This document shows positions 37,604 through 47,098 of a stretch of DNA of 64,000 bases, one piece after another. The stretch covers positions 6,324,001 to 6,388,000 of the forward strand of contig CP087563.1 of NCBI GenBank assembly GCA_020974905.1, written 5' to 3'. Made by a program: the position numbers and the translations under genes. The stretch is from Planctomycetes bacterium syqfu. GTDB lineage: Bacteria > Planctomycetota > Phycisphaerae > Phycisphaerales > Phycisphaeraceae. The notes under the pieces were generated by a model that saw nothing but the letters and a program-made list of their open reading frames with translations, was not told where the DNA came from and did not search any database. Position 1 is the stretch's first letter; every line of letters starts with the position of its first letter.

Positions 37604-38854
37604 TTACTTGGTGGTGACCTCAATGTCGCAGGTTCGCTGGGTGTTGCTGCTTTGCCAATCAAGTTGCAGACACAGTGCGATGGGTTTGCCCTGTGATGTG
37701 AGTGTGAGTTGATGCGTTTTGCCATCACTATTAACTGTGACAGGTTTCTCATCGACATAGGCTTTGACCTTTGCTGAAGTCTCACATCGCACAGTGATAC
37801 GGGTTTGTGCTTTGGCATGAAGTTCGGCGGTGATGGCTGCATGGTTAACTGTCATATCCCAACGCAGACTCGGGCTGGACTTTTGCCAACGGGTAGGGGT
37901 TTGCAGGGCTGCTTTGAGTTCGTCTGGTGATTGCAGTGTTGTGCTGTACCAGAGAACTGGCAGGAGACTTTGCTTGTCCCACTGACTTTCACGATGCTGC
38001 TTGAGAATGCGGTGTAAATCCAGCTTGAGCATTTGGTCATGCAGCGTGTTGTCGTTGAGCAGGTCGTTGATCGCAGGATGTTTTTGGAGTTGCCAGACTG
38101 CCTGCATGTGACCTTCACCGGCCTGGGTGATCAGCTTGATGAGCTCTTCATCATTGACGATTTGCAGGATCAATGGATGATGCGTCAACTCGGTGAGTTC
38201 GGGGGATTGATTGATGATCTGGGTACGCTGGGCATGACTCAGTGACAGGATTTCCTGCAGGGCTCCGACTTGTTTGACGATCTGGTCAATGCCGGTGACT
38301 TCGTAGAACCATTGGCGGGATTGCTGTGCCTGCTGGGTGATGCGCGAAAAGAGTTGGCTTTGCTGGTCGATCGCCTGCTGGAGTTGGCGTTGCTGTTGTT
38401 CGATGGTTTTGTCTTCATGCGTTTGGGCGAGAGGTTTTAAGATGTAACTCCGCGTACTTGCCCCAAAGAGCACACTCCGCGGGATGGCCATGGCAACGAT
38501 GTCCAACGCGGTCACACTGAGCATCAGCAGCAGCGCGATCAACATGACATTGCCAACGACACCATATCGTTGACGTTTGGTTTGAAGCCGTTTGCTGAGC
38601 GGTCGGACAAGAAGGCCAAGTGAAAACCATGTGATGGTACTCACAAGTAAACATGCTTTGATGATTATCGTCAGTGACACGTCCGTATGTTGCGTGAGAA
38701 AGATCAAGGGCAGGCAGATGCCGTAGCATGCCAGTGACTTGATCATCACTTCACGGCAGAGACGCATGTTTCGATCAAATGGGCGCAGGCCGATCATGAT
38801 CGCCGATGCGATGAACAGGATGATGAAAAAGAGTTCGAATAACCAGAGTGGCAT
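37604..38854 (-). CDS. Hypothetical membrane protein with long soluble C-terminus
   Basis: A 416-residue protein. Four membrane helices lie in residues 1-130 (about 5-23, 38-55, 62-82, 100-125), then a Gln-rich coiled-coil stretch (EQQQRQLQQAIDQQSQLFSR), a helical domain, and a beta-rich C-terminus (about 330-416). The topology of four helices plus an extracytoplasmic or cytoplasmic tail resembles CvpA-type proteins loosely, but no conserved CvpA sequence was recognised. Function unknown. Confidence 0.7.
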   Translation of the reverse strand: MPLWLFELFFIILFIASAIMIGLRPFDRNMRLCREVMIKSLACYGICLPLIFLTQHTDVSLTIIIKACLLVSTITWFSLGLLVRPLSKRLQTKRQRYGVVGNVMLIALLLMLSVTALDIVAMAIPRSVLFGASTRSYILKPLAQTHEDKTIEQQQRQLQQAIDQQSQLFSRITQQAQQSRQWFYEVTGIDQIVKQVGALQEILSLSHAQRTQIINQSPELTELTHHPLILQIVNDEELIKLITQAGEGHMQAVWQLQKHPAINDLLNDNTLHDQMLKLDLHRILKQHRESQWDKQSLLPVLWYSTTLQSPDELKAALQTPTRWQKSSPSLRWDMTVNHAAITAELHAKAQTRITVRCETSAKVKAYVDEKPVTVNSDGKTHQLTLTSQGKPIALCLQLDWQSSNTQRTCDIEVTTK

Positions 38855-38957
38855 GCCCCGTCCCCCGTTGTGGTTGCTGGGGACATTGTAAGGGATGTTG
38901 CCAAGTCAGGTAACCGCACTCCCGCCTGCGGACATGATGCATGTATTTTTCAATATT

Positions 38958-38983
38958 GAGCACCGGATGTTAATCCGGTGCTC
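38958..38983. repeat. Short palindrome, family D copy 2
   Basis: GAGCACCGGATGTTAATCCGGTGCTC; a related GCACC..GGTGC hairpin follows at about 39007-39029. The rest of the 38,855-39,138 gap holds the antiporter terminator and nothing else seen. Confidence 0.55.
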
Positions 38984-39072
38984 GTTGTGCATACGTTAAT
39001 CCAAGGGCACCAGGTTTACCCCCGGTGCTCAGATGAATGACTCCGTTACTTATCCGTAGTGCCGTTGGCAAT

Positions 39073-39102
39073 AAAAAAGGTGCCGACCGTGAAGTCGACA
39101 CC
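39073..39102 (-). terminator. Terminator of the antiporter gene
   Basis: On the minus strand GGTGTCGAC pairs with GTCGGCACC (one mismatch) and six T follow. Confidence 0.75.
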
Positions 39103-39138
39103 CTTGGTGAAGAAAATGGTAACAGGAGTTTGTTGGCC

Positions 39139-40881
39139 TTACGCCGGTTCGGGTTGAGCGGTGACCGCTTCCTGATGTGCTTCTGGCTTGGTGTTCAATG
39201 CTGCCAGGAAGCAGGTGTAACTGTCAGCGTTGACGGCCTTGGTCATGGTGGTGGGATCGTTGAACGTCGAGGCGATATCCGCCAGCAATTCCAACTGGGT
39301 CTGATCCGCCTTGTCGGGCGTGAGGACCATGATGGCCAACTTGGTCGATCGACCGTCCGGTGAGTCCCAGTCGACACCGGTGGGGATGATGCCCACGCTG
39401 ATCACCGGTTGTTTGAGTCCGGGGATACGGGCATGGGGGATCGCCAACCCACCGGGCAGTCCGGTACTCATGACGGCTTCACGCGCCAGCACGGCATCGG
39501 TAATTTTCTTGCCATGGATATCCGCACTGCTCTGGGCTGCGTCGGCCAGCTTCTGGATGACATCATGACGCGAGGTCAAGGCCAACTCGGGAACAAACGT
39601 ATTGGCCGTGAGATACTTGCGGAACTTGGCCGGCTGCTTGGTCTTCAGAGCGATCTGCATCATCGGTCCTGCCATCAGTGCCGTCGCCAAAGCCACGACC
39701 ACCAATGCCACAAACAGGTCCTGCCCGATCACGCCGTACTGCAAGGCCAGCAAGGCAAGCACGATTTCCATCGCACCACGGGCATTGAGTGCAAAACCCA
39801 TCGCCCAGGTCTGACGCTTGGGGAAGCCTGCCCAACGAGCACCGAGCACACCGCCGAGGACCTTACCGACACAGGCAAGGACAAAGACGATGGCAACGAG
39901 GCCCAGGTCAAAGTGCGACACGAAGTCGACCTGTAAACCGATGGAGGCAAAGAACAGGGGCGCGAAGATGAACGAGATGAACTGTTCGATCGTCGTGCGG
40001 GTCTGCTGACGCAGATGCGGTGAGTCACCGAGCATCACGCCGACGATGAACGCACCGAAGATCGCGTGAATACCAATGAACTCCGTGAAGGCTGCGCCCA
40101 GCATACCCAGCGCCAGGGCAAAGCCGAGCACGCCGCCGGGCCAGCTGGTGTGAGCCTGCAACCAGGGGAGAATACGATGGATGACACTGCGGCCGACCGT
40201 GAGCATGAAGCCTGCAAAGCCAAGTGTCAGGGCAATGGTCATACCAATGCTCATGCCTTCACCATCCCCAGCTTGTGAGGACTGCATCATACCCAGCACG
40301 ATGGCGAAGATGATCCAGCCGACAAGGTCCTGGAAGATGGCGACCGCGATCACCGTCATGCCAATGTCCGAGCGGAAAAGGTTCAGGTCCATGAGAATTT
40401 TGGCAATCACCGGCAAGGCGCAAATCGACAACGCGATACCCAAAAACAGTGAGAAGATCAGCGGGTCAGCACCGGCTTCCATCCCCAGCAGCTGAGGCAC
40501 GGACAAGCCTGCGCCCATGCCGATACCAAAGGGAATGATGATGCTGGTTAAACCAATGATCAAGGCCACGCGCTTAAGGCGGAACATGGTGGATAAGTCC
40601 ACCTCCATACCCGCAACAAGCAGGAACAGCGACACCGCTAGCGTGGCAAGACCACTGAGCATCAGCGCGTTGGGACCTTCCAACGGGAATAACATCGCAT
40701 TGGCGTCGGGCCAGACCTGACCGAGAATGGTCGGGCCCAGCACGATGCCTGCAAGGATCTCACCAAGCACCGCCGGCTGATGCATACGCTTGGCAATTTC
40801 GCCGAAGAGTCGGGCGGTCGCCAGCAGAATGCCCAGTGAGAGAAACATGATGGTCAGTTGCGAATGATCTAATGATTCCAT
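39139..40881 (-). CDS. CPA2 cation:proton antiporter fused to a PTS EIIA domain
   Basis: A 580-residue membrane protein. Residues about 1-420 form a CPA2 (KefB/NapA-type) antiporter of some 12 helices; VLGEILAGIVLGPTILG, SICALPVIAKIL with FQDLVGW (the ND/QD ion site region) and GIHAIFGAFIVGVML are typical. The C-terminal domain (about 440-565) is an EIIA-fructose-type domain, with the phosphorylatable His in VMSTGLPGGLAIPHARIPGL. Such fusions probably tie ion exchange to the PTS or to its regulatory phosphorylation state. The ATG at 40881 has AGGAAA upstream. Ion specificity is not predictable. Confidence 0.9.
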   Translation of the reverse strand: MESLDHSQLTIMFLSLGILLATARLFGEIAKRMHQPAVLGEILAGIVLGPTILGQVWPDANAMLFPLEGPNALMLSGLATLAVSLFLLVAGMEVDLSTMFRLKRVALIIGLTSIIIPFGIGMGAGLSVPQLLGMEAGADPLIFSLFLGIALSICALPVIAKILMDLNLFRSDIGMTVIAVAIFQDLVGWIIFAIVLGMMQSSQAGDGEGMSIGMTIALTLGFAGFMLTVGRSVIHRILPWLQAHTSWPGGVLGFALALGMLGAAFTEFIGIHAIFGAFIVGVMLGDSPHLRQQTRTTIEQFISFIFAPLFFASIGLQVDFVSHFDLGLVAIVFVLACVGKVLGGVLGARWAGFPKRQTWAMGFALNARGAMEIVLALLALQYGVIGQDLFVALVVVALATALMAGPMMQIALKTKQPAKFRKYLTANTFVPELALTSRHDVIQKLADAAQSSADIHGKKITDAVLAREAVMSTGLPGGLAIPHARIPGLKQPVISVGIIPTGVDWDSPDGRSTKLAIMVLTPDKADQTQLELLADIASTFNDPTTMTKAVNADSYTCFLAALNTKPEAHQEAVTAQPEPA

Positions 40882-40982
40882 ACGGATTTCCTTGATGGCA
40901 AGTAACACATTGCCGTGCGGTTGGGTTTGGACTCACGATAGGGGCTTGGCCCTCACGTGAGAGAGTGGGGGATCCCCGAGCT

Positions 40983-41345
40983 TCAAACGGACAGTCGGAG
41001 TTTGCGTGCAGGTGGATCACCCCGTTGAGCCACACAGTTGCGGCAGCACCGACGCTGCGGTTTGGCCCAGAGTTCAAGCAGGGGGATGGGGCGATCGCAA
41101 TCTTCGCAATAGCCGTAGCATCCCTCTTCGTAGCGTTTAAGGGCAGCCACCAGTTCGTCACCATCGCTTAAGGCAAGCGAAGCATGATCGGCCGGTAAGC
41201 CGTCGGGATAGGCGTTCTGGAGTTTGATGCGCATGCACCTTGCCAGCCGTTTGAGATGCATCTTGCGTTGGCGTACTTTACGCTGTTTGCGTGCATCCTT
41301 TAGCCGTCGGCCCAGTGATCGCATGTTGATTCGTTGGCGGGTCAT
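40983..41345 (-). CDS. DksA/TraR-type zinc-finger protein
   Basis: About 120 residues from an ATG with AGGAGA upstream. The C-terminal zinc finger is CEDCDRPIPLLELWAKPQRR followed by C-C-R-N-C, with C80, C83, C101 and C104 as likely ligands, exactly the DksA pattern. The N-terminus is strongly basic and helical (RRLKDARKQRKVRQRKMHLK), unlike E. coli DksA, whose coiled-coil tip carries DxxDxA; that tip is not seen here. DksA relatives bind RNA polymerase in its secondary channel. It lies upstream of the antiporter gene, same strand, 100 bases apart. Confidence 0.85.
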   Translation of the reverse strand: MTRQRINMRSLGRRLKDARKQRKVRQRKMHLKRLARCMRIKLQNAYPDGLPADHASLALSDGDELVAALKRYEEGCYGYCEDCDRPIPLLELWAKPQRRCCRNCVAQRGDPPARKLRLSV

Positions 41346-41610
41346 GACCAAGTCTCCTGGCAAACTCAGCGGTTGTTGATCACACCAGCCAACACTTGGC
41401 CGGTTCTCAGGGGTCATCATGCAAAGCCGGTGCCAAAGAGAGGATGTTGATGGTAAATTTTATTAATGACTGAATTTAAAGGAGATACGTTTTGGCAAGA
41501 TAAAAAATAGTCGCAAATCCCCAGATGGGAAAAATATGAACAAATGGTCAAAAAATGATCAATGCGACAAAATGTGGGCGTTTGGCGTGGTGGGACAATT
41601 AATTCAAAGC

Positions 41611-43275
41611 CTACTTTTTCCGACTGGATCGCTTGAAGTACATGGCCATGAAAATCATCCATGTCCCGGCAAAGGCGGCAACGAATAACAGGATCGACAG
41701 CAGCGGAATGCCAAAGATTCTCGGACCCGCATGCTCCACGTTCATTATCATCGCGCCCGAGAGATACAACGCAGCAACAATCAAACCCAGCGTGATCCGG
41801 TTGGCAATCTTCTCAAAGCCCTGGATCAACTGCTCTTCATCAATCGCGTCAATTTTAAAACCGCGATCCTGCCGTACAATCGTGTCCAGTAACTTATTGA
41901 TCCGACGCGGGGCTTCTTCAAACAGGCGTGAGATTTCAATCGCAGCATCGTACATCCGCATCCGACTGAATGACCGGCGGAAGTGTCGGGTGAGTATCTT
42001 GCTCGCATATTTCCGAACCGAATCACTGGGATTAAATGTCGGGGCAAGTATGCTCACCAGTTCATCAAGGTTCAACAGCGCTTTGCCAATCGTCGAGAAG
42101 ATCGGCGGGATGCGCACGCGATTCTGGGCACAGATGTTGGCAATGTCCAGCAGCACACGACCAAGGTCGATTCCCTCAGTGTTGTTCTGACGGCACTGCA
42201 TCACCAGGCTATTGATCCGCTGGGTAAAGTGCATGTGGTCATACGTGCGATCTGCTTCACCGATCCGAATCACAATGTCGGCAGCCTGATCGCCACGACC
42301 ATCGGCAATGGCAAGGACCAACTGCGTCAACATCTCACGCAGGTTTGGCGAGAGATGACCCACCATCCCAAGATCCAAAAGCACAATCCGACCCTGATCA
42401 TCAAGCAACACATTGCCCGGGTGCGGGTCAGCGTGAAACGTTCCCTTGACCAGAATCTGATACAGGTATGAACGGAACAAACTGGATGACAGTGAGGCGC
42501 CATCGAGTTCTGCGATCCTTCGCGGTGTCAGGTCGGTGACTTTCTCGCCGCCATGGTATGTCATCACCAACAACCGTCGCTTGCTCATACCCGTGATGGG
42601 GGAGGGGACGACGATGCATTGTTCCTTCTGCAATGAGCGACCGATGGCGGTGAGGTTGGCCGCCTCATGCCGAAAGTCCAGTTCCTCAAGCAATGTCTGA
42701 CGCGTGTGGTCCAGCACATCGACAAAACCGTAGCGATGATCGGTGAGGTTATCCAGTGTTGATGCGACATGTTCCAGAGCACGGAAATTGTCGTTGACAT
42801 TCTCCCGCGCACCTGGACGTTGCACTTTCACTGCAACTTTCCGGCCGTCTTTGAGCGTTGCCGTATGCACCTGCCCCAGTGACCCGGCGCCGATCGGCAG
42901 GGTATCAATCTGCTCAAACACGCTCATCACCGGCGAGCCCAACTCACTTTCAATCACCGGCACAATTTCCGTGTTGAAATCCAAAGGCTCGACATCATCC
43001 TGCAATCGCTCCATCGCCTGCTTGTACTCAGCAGGGAGGATCGGCAATTGGGTCGCGAGAATCTGACCAATCTTGATATACGTCGGCCCGAGTTTTTCAA
43101 GGTCCGCTGCAAAGTCCTCAGCCGTGTGATCCTTTGCGTCGTTCGTGTCTTGATCGTCTTTATCCAGATGTTTCTCAAACCCCATGGACTTGAGCAATTC
43201 ACGATTGCCGTACTTCCAGACGAGCTTGAGAATGTTGTGATACACCAGTAAATCTTTGGGATGCATGGTTTTCAT
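41611..43275 (-). CDS. ubiB: ABC1/UbiB family atypical kinase
   Basis: A 554-residue protein. The family-specific KxGQ motif is K68-Q71 in TYIKIGQILATQ, the Ala-rich loop is AGSLGQVH (130-137), the ATP lysine is K150 in KVAVKVQRP, and the catalytic loop HADPHPGNVLLDD and DLGMVG complete the kinase fold. Two helices at the C-terminus anchor it in the membrane. UbiB proteins support quinone synthesis through an ATPase-like activity. A TATACT -10 lies so close to the ATG that the mRNA may be leaderless; MHPKDLL, nine bases inside, is an alternative start. Confidence 0.93.
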   Translation of the reverse strand: MKTMHPKDLLVYHNILKLVWKYGNRELLKSMGFEKHLDKDDQDTNDAKDHTAEDFAADLEKLGPTYIKIGQILATQLPILPAEYKQAMERLQDDVEPLDFNTEIVPVIESELGSPVMSVFEQIDTLPIGAGSLGQVHTATLKDGRKVAVKVQRPGARENVNDNFRALEHVASTLDNLTDHRYGFVDVLDHTRQTLLEELDFRHEAANLTAIGRSLQKEQCIVVPSPITGMSKRRLLVMTYHGGEKVTDLTPRRIAELDGASLSSSLFRSYLYQILVKGTFHADPHPGNVLLDDQGRIVLLDLGMVGHLSPNLREMLTQLVLAIADGRGDQAADIVIRIGEADRTYDHMHFTQRINSLVMQCRQNNTEGIDLGRVLLDIANICAQNRVRIPPIFSTIGKALLNLDELVSILAPTFNPSDSVRKYASKILTRHFRRSFSRMRMYDAAIEISRLFEEAPRRINKLLDTIVRQDRGFKIDAIDEEQLIQGFEKIANRITLGLIVAALYLSGAMIMNVEHAGPRIFGIPLLSILLFVAAFAGTWMIFMAMYFKRSSRKK

Positions 43276-43282
43276 ATATCTG

Positions 43283-43312
43283 AGTATAGAGGTTCAGACG
43301 CGAAAACTTCAA
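43283..43312 (-). promoter_or_regulatory. Candidate promoter of ubiB
   Basis: TTGAAG (plus 43307-43312), 18-base spacer, TATACT (plus 43283-43288). Transcription would start within one or two bases of the start codon at 43275. Confidence 0.45.
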
Positions 43313-43326
43313 CTATTTGCCGGGAT

Positions 43327-45114
43327 TCACTTGAGTTGATTCGCTAAACTCGCGCGGTTGACGTCAATCATTTCCGTGGCCGAAGTGCTGTTCAAGACCT
43401 TGGCAAACTTCGCGTAGGTTGGGAAATAGCCTTCTGTCATGTAGGTGAGTTCATCTTCATGGATCACTGTGAGTCCGAGTATCTGTATGGTTCGACTGGC
43501 GCACCTTAACCGTTGAGCTTCAGGTGACAGGGTTAATGGCTTACGCGAAAACCAACCGTAAAACGGGACACTCGGATCAAACTGCTTGGCGTAGGAGTCT
43601 GCGTATTGTGATGGGGTGCAGTAGTTGGCATAGAACGGTTCGAAATTTGTACTGATTCGATGCGCAGCATGACGAAGCCAGAACACCGGCCAATAACAGG
43701 CGCTGTCATCCGGTTTTGACAAGTCCCATTCCGGGGGCAGGCAAATCATCAGTTCCAGGTTCTTGGTGAAATCTTCAGGACAGTTGGCCTTGGCGGGTTT
43801 GCTTATGTTGACGTAACTCATGCCAACGGTAAAGAGTGTTTGCCATGGATGCGTTTCGGTCGGCGATGTGGCATAGACATCAATGGGCAGCTCGTCATAG
43901 GGCAAGCGATCATGAAACACGCGGCGTGCTGGGCCAAGATGTCCTTGCATGTGTTCGACGATGCCATCTCCCAATTTGTCACGTAACGGTGTCCGGATTG
44001 CAGGGATGTACGTATCGAGTTGCGACATGTTTTGTGGTGGTGCTTCATTGGGAGAGTGTTCGATTTGCCCCAGCGTTACACCAATGAAGCCGACAGTGTT
44101 AATGGCCTTACTTTTGCGGTTGGCTTTCTGATCTTCAAAATCAAGGTCTTTGACATACATCGGGTCATTGGGATCCAGCGAAACCTGGATATAGTCCGGC
44201 CATTTGATGCCTTTGACACCAGCGTTAACGAGCAAACGCATCAGGCTGCCGGAGATGGCAATGTGTTGCAGAGGTACGGCTTTCCGCTCGATATCCGATG
44301 GAAACCAGATGCCTGCATCACTGATACGTGCCATGTGTTTGGCAGGACTGTGAAAATGATCGATGAGTGAAAAGGAAAAGCTCGCATTCTCACCTGCATG
44401 ATAATTGGCAGGGCGATTGCAGTCAGGACAGAACGGGGGCTGAGCCGTGAGATTGTGTCGATTGCCGAGCGTATGCTTGGGTCTGACCCAATGCCAATCC
44501 GGATCAGGCGTGTTGGCGCGCGGCTTGAGAATCTGGCCATAGGTAAAGTCGTCAGGCGTGCAATCGAGCAACAGTTCAAGAACATGTTTGCGGACGACAA
44601 TCATACCATTGTTGGTTGAAGCGACATCAAGTCGTTGTTGCTGTTTGCTGTTAATGTGACTGTTGACTTTCATTGAGTTGGGGATGGCGTCATAGTCCAA
44701 CCAGCCACAAGTCTTGCACGCGACAGGATAGTTGAACAGTGGTACCTCGTCCCTTGAATGGGTATCAACGGACATTTGATCAATGAACAATTCAATCCAC
44801 CGGGCATGACAAACCGCAGGCCCATTGCAGTGTGTTTTGACATGAGTTATTAATTCGAATGTTTCCGGCAAACACGTTTGGGCAAACGCAACCAAATCAT
44901 TGGGCAGTGTGACATCAAGTGTCTGAATTAACACGCCATGATCACAAACCGGTCCCCTGACAGGTCCGATGAGATTGCGTTGGATGGTGAGTGTTCGTGA
45001 TGCAAATTCTGCAATCAGTTGGTCATTGAATTTCTTACACACTTCAATGGCTTGCGGATACTTCCACGGATGGCGGAATTCTTCTGATGAAACACTCAGA
45101 TTGATCTTGAGCAT
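43327..45114 (-). CDS. Large protein with C-terminal Suppressor-of-fused domain
   Basis: A 595-residue cytoplasmic protein. The C-terminal third (about 390-570) has the Sufu pattern: LPIDVYATSPTETHPWQTL, FTVGMSYVNIS (the LvTsGMS core), NLELMICLPPEWDLS (the ELxxxLPxxW core) and WPVFWLRHAAH. Bacterial Sufu-like domains are often immunity proteins against polymorphic toxins; others are of unknown use. The N-terminal 390 residues match nothing I know and hold two CxxC pairs (CKTC and CPDC) that could bind zinc. No toxin gene is adjacent. Codon use is like the neighbours. Domain call moderate, function unknown. Confidence 0.7.
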   Translation of the reverse strand: MLKINLSVSSEEFRHPWKYPQAIEVCKKFNDQLIAEFASRTLTIQRNLIGPVRGPVCDHGVLIQTLDVTLPNDLVAFAQTCLPETFELITHVKTHCNGPAVCHARWIELFIDQMSVDTHSRDEVPLFNYPVACKTCGWLDYDAIPNSMKVNSHINSKQQQRLDVASTNNGMIVVRKHVLELLLDCTPDDFTYGQILKPRANTPDPDWHWVRPKHTLGNRHNLTAQPPFCPDCNRPANYHAGENASFSFSLIDHFHSPAKHMARISDAGIWFPSDIERKAVPLQHIAISGSLMRLLVNAGVKGIKWPDYIQVSLDPNDPMYVKDLDFEDQKANRKSKAINTVGFIGVTLGQIEHSPNEAPPQNMSQLDTYIPAIRTPLRDKLGDGIVEHMQGHLGPARRVFHDRLPYDELPIDVYATSPTETHPWQTLFTVGMSYVNISKPAKANCPEDFTKNLELMICLPPEWDLSKPDDSACYWPVFWLRHAAHRISTNFEPFYANYCTPSQYADSYAKQFDPSVPFYGWFSRKPLTLSPEAQRLRCASRTIQILGLTVIHEDELTYMTEGYFPTYAKFAKVLNSTSATEMIDVNRASLANQLK

Positions 45115-45207
45115 GCCAATACCCCCCGTGTTGCTTGATGAGATGATGCAGAGAGTTTAACAGGTATGAATAGCTTTGATCAACGGTTTATTGATTTGCA
45201 TGCGCAC

Positions 45208-45241
45208 AAAAAAACCACGTCCGTTGCCAGACGTGGTTTTT
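45208..45241 (-). terminator. Terminator of the rpsF-ssb-rplI operon
   Basis: CCACGTC and GACGTGG (7 bp, 8-nt loop) flanked by A-run and T-run, so it works on both strands; it follows rplI. Confidence 0.85.
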
Positions 45242-45267
45242 GAATGTCGTTGCTTTGAAGCTGAATC

Positions 45268-45834
45268 TTACTCAGCGTTCTTGGCAGCCATTTCGGCTTC
45301 TTCTTCAGCCTTTTCAGCAGCCATTTCGGCCTTGAGGCGAGCGGCTTCTTCCTTGGCTTCAGCTTCGAGTTCTTCCTTGGACTTGTCGGAGACAACCCAG
45401 AGCTTGACGTGGGTCTTGAGGTCTTTGTTGATGACGACGGGGATTTCGTAGCTGTCCAGACGCTTGATCTGTTCACCAATACGAACATAACGGTCATCGA
45501 TTTCAAAGCCAGCGTTGCGGAGTTCTTCAGCGATTTCGTGCTGAGAGACGCCACCGAAAAGGATGCCTTGTTCGTTGGCCGAGCGCTGGAGGGTCAATTC
45601 GTAATCCTCAAGCTTCTCGATCATGGCAGCCTGCTTGGCGTGAATTTCCTTGAGTTCGGCTTCGACGCGTGCACGTTCTTCAGCCAGACGAGCGATGGCA
45701 CCTTCGGAAGGAGCGGTGGCCAGGCCGTGGGGCAGGAGATAGTTACGAGCGTAACCGGCTTTGACTTTCACGACATCGCCGACGATGCCGAGGTTATCAA
45801 CGTTTTGAGTCAGTAGAAGTTGGACTTGTTTCAT
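45268..45834 (-). CDS. rplI: 50S ribosomal protein L9 with acidic/basic tail
   Basis: A 188-residue protein; bacterial L9 is usually about 150. VQLLLTQNVDNLGIVGDVVK and VKAGYARNYLLPHGLA form the rRNA-binding N-terminal domain, a long helix follows, and the C-terminal domain ends near VKLWVVS. The extra 35 residues are a charged helix of Glu, Ala and Lys (EELEAEAKEEAARLKAEMAA...). L9 binds 23S rRNA near the L1 stalk and influences reading-frame fidelity. It is the last gene of the operon. Confidence 0.97.
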   Translation of the reverse strand: MKQVQLLLTQNVDNLGIVGDVVKVKAGYARNYLLPHGLATAPSEGAIARLAEERARVEAELKEIHAKQAAMIEKLEDYELTLQRSANEQGILFGGVSQHEIAEELRNAGFEIDDRYVRIGEQIKRLDSYEIPVVINKDLKTHVKLWVVSDKSKEELEAEAKEEAARLKAEMAAEKAEEEAEMAAKNAE

Positions 45835-45939
45835 GTTGTCCTTGCCTTTCTCTTGGCAAATCAGTTAGGCGTCGGCCCGCATTCAACATTGAGATGCGGC
45901 GCTACACCAGCATGTAAATTCGTTTGTTCGACCCATTGC

Positions 45940-46449
45940 TCAGAATGGGATATCGTCTTCGTCCACGGGTTGGTGGGGGTCTTGTTGGGGAGCGTTATTG
46001 CCACCACCGTTACCGCCACCGTAGCCACCGCCGCGGTTTCCGCCGCCACCGTAGCTGCCCTGGTTACCGCCACCCGATCCACCGGAGTAGCCTCCGCCGC
46101 CACCACCGCCGCCTTCACCGCGGGAGTCGATGAACTGGAAGCTCTCGACGATCACCTTGAGTTTGGAGCGGTTGTTGCCGTCACGGTCCTGCCACTGGTC
46201 GAGTTTCAGGCGACCTTCCAGGTAGACGGGGCGACCTTTTTTGAGGTATTGGTTGATGACTTCCGCCTGTTTGCCGAAGGCTTCGCAGTCGATGAAGGTG
46301 GTTTCCTCCTGCTGCTCACCTTGCTGATTCCGCCAACGACGATTCACTGCCAAACCCATTCCGACGACAGCCATATTGCTTGGCAGGTAGCGAAGCTCGG
46401 GGTCGCGGGTAAGGTTTCCCATCAACATGACTTTGTTGAGATTGGGCAT
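45940..46449 (-). CDS. ssb: Single-stranded DNA-binding protein
   Basis: A 169-residue protein. The OB fold begins MPNLNKVMLMGNLTRDPELR and includes VYLEGRLKLDQWQDRDGNNR; a Gly-rich linker (many GGG and GNGGG units) leads to the acidic tip DEDDIPF, which recruits replication and repair enzymes. It sits between rpsF and rplI. In many bacteria rpsR (S18) lies between ssb and rplI; here the 105-base gap holds no such gene. Confidence 0.97.
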   Translation of the reverse strand: MPNLNKVMLMGNLTRDPELRYLPSNMAVVGMGLAVNRRWRNQQGEQQEETTFIDCEAFGKQAEVINQYLKKGRPVYLEGRLKLDQWQDRDGNNRSKLKVIVESFQFIDSRGEGGGGGGGGYSGGSGGGNQGSYGGGGNRGGGYGGGNGGGNNAPQQDPHQPVDEDDIPF

Positions 46450-46514
46450 CGGGCAAATCCTTGTCTTGGCGTTATGAGTTGAAAATCAGGCTATAAGTGT
46501 GACGGATTTTTTAT

Positions 46515-46994
46515 TTACTTGTCGTCGTCGTCGTCACCGGCTTCGTCGTCGGTTTCAACGTCAGTTTCGACATCGTCGTTGGTGTCTTCGACCACTTCTT
46601 CGTTCTTCTCGTCATCGTCATCGGTTGAACGCAGACCGGTTTCCTGTTCAGCGGGGGTGAGCTTCTTGAGTTCTTCGAGTTCGACGTCACCGATGTGATC
46701 GCCACGAAGAATCAGGGCACGGACGATGGTTTCCGAAAGGTTGCAGTCACGTTCGATGTTGGCGACCTGGGTCGAGCGTGCATCGAAGACAGCCAGGAAA
46801 TAGGTACCACGCTTGGAGGTCTTGATATCGTAAGCCAGGCGACGTTCGTCCCACTTGGTCAGGATGTGAACGGTGGCTTCAGCGCGAGCGAGGACTTCCT
46901 TGATGTGGGCGACGACGCCGGCGAAATCGCTGCCAGCGGCGGCCTGGCTGACCAGGAACAGACCTTCATAAAGTCGGGTGGGGCTATCGGACAT
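46515..46994 (-). CDS. rpsF: 30S ribosomal protein S6 with acidic tail
   Basis: About 159 residues from an ATG preceded by GGAGAAA. RLYEGLFLV, VHILTKWDERRLAYDIKTSK and RGTYFLAVFDA are S6 blocks. A C-terminal tail of about 40 residues is almost only Asp, Glu, Thr and Val (ending DDEAGDDDDDK); in E. coli S6 receives post-translational Glu residues at the C-terminus, and here acidity is encoded. S6 pairs with S18 on the 30S platform. First gene of the operon. Confidence 0.96.
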   Translation of the reverse strand: MSDSPTRLYEGLFLVSQAAAGSDFAGVVAHIKEVLARAEATVHILTKWDERRLAYDIKTSKRGTYFLAVFDARSTQVANIERDCNLSETIVRALILRGDHIGDVELEELKKLTPAEQETGLRSTDDDDEKNEEVVEDTNDDVETDVETDDEAGDDDDDK

Positions 46995-47098
46995 TTGTAG
47001 TTTCTCCAGTCTTACTCGGTGGTGTCGACCACGCGCCGACACGCCGGACCGGCAGATGCAAAACGCATCCCTGGCCGAGTAAATTCAGTGAATCGGGG

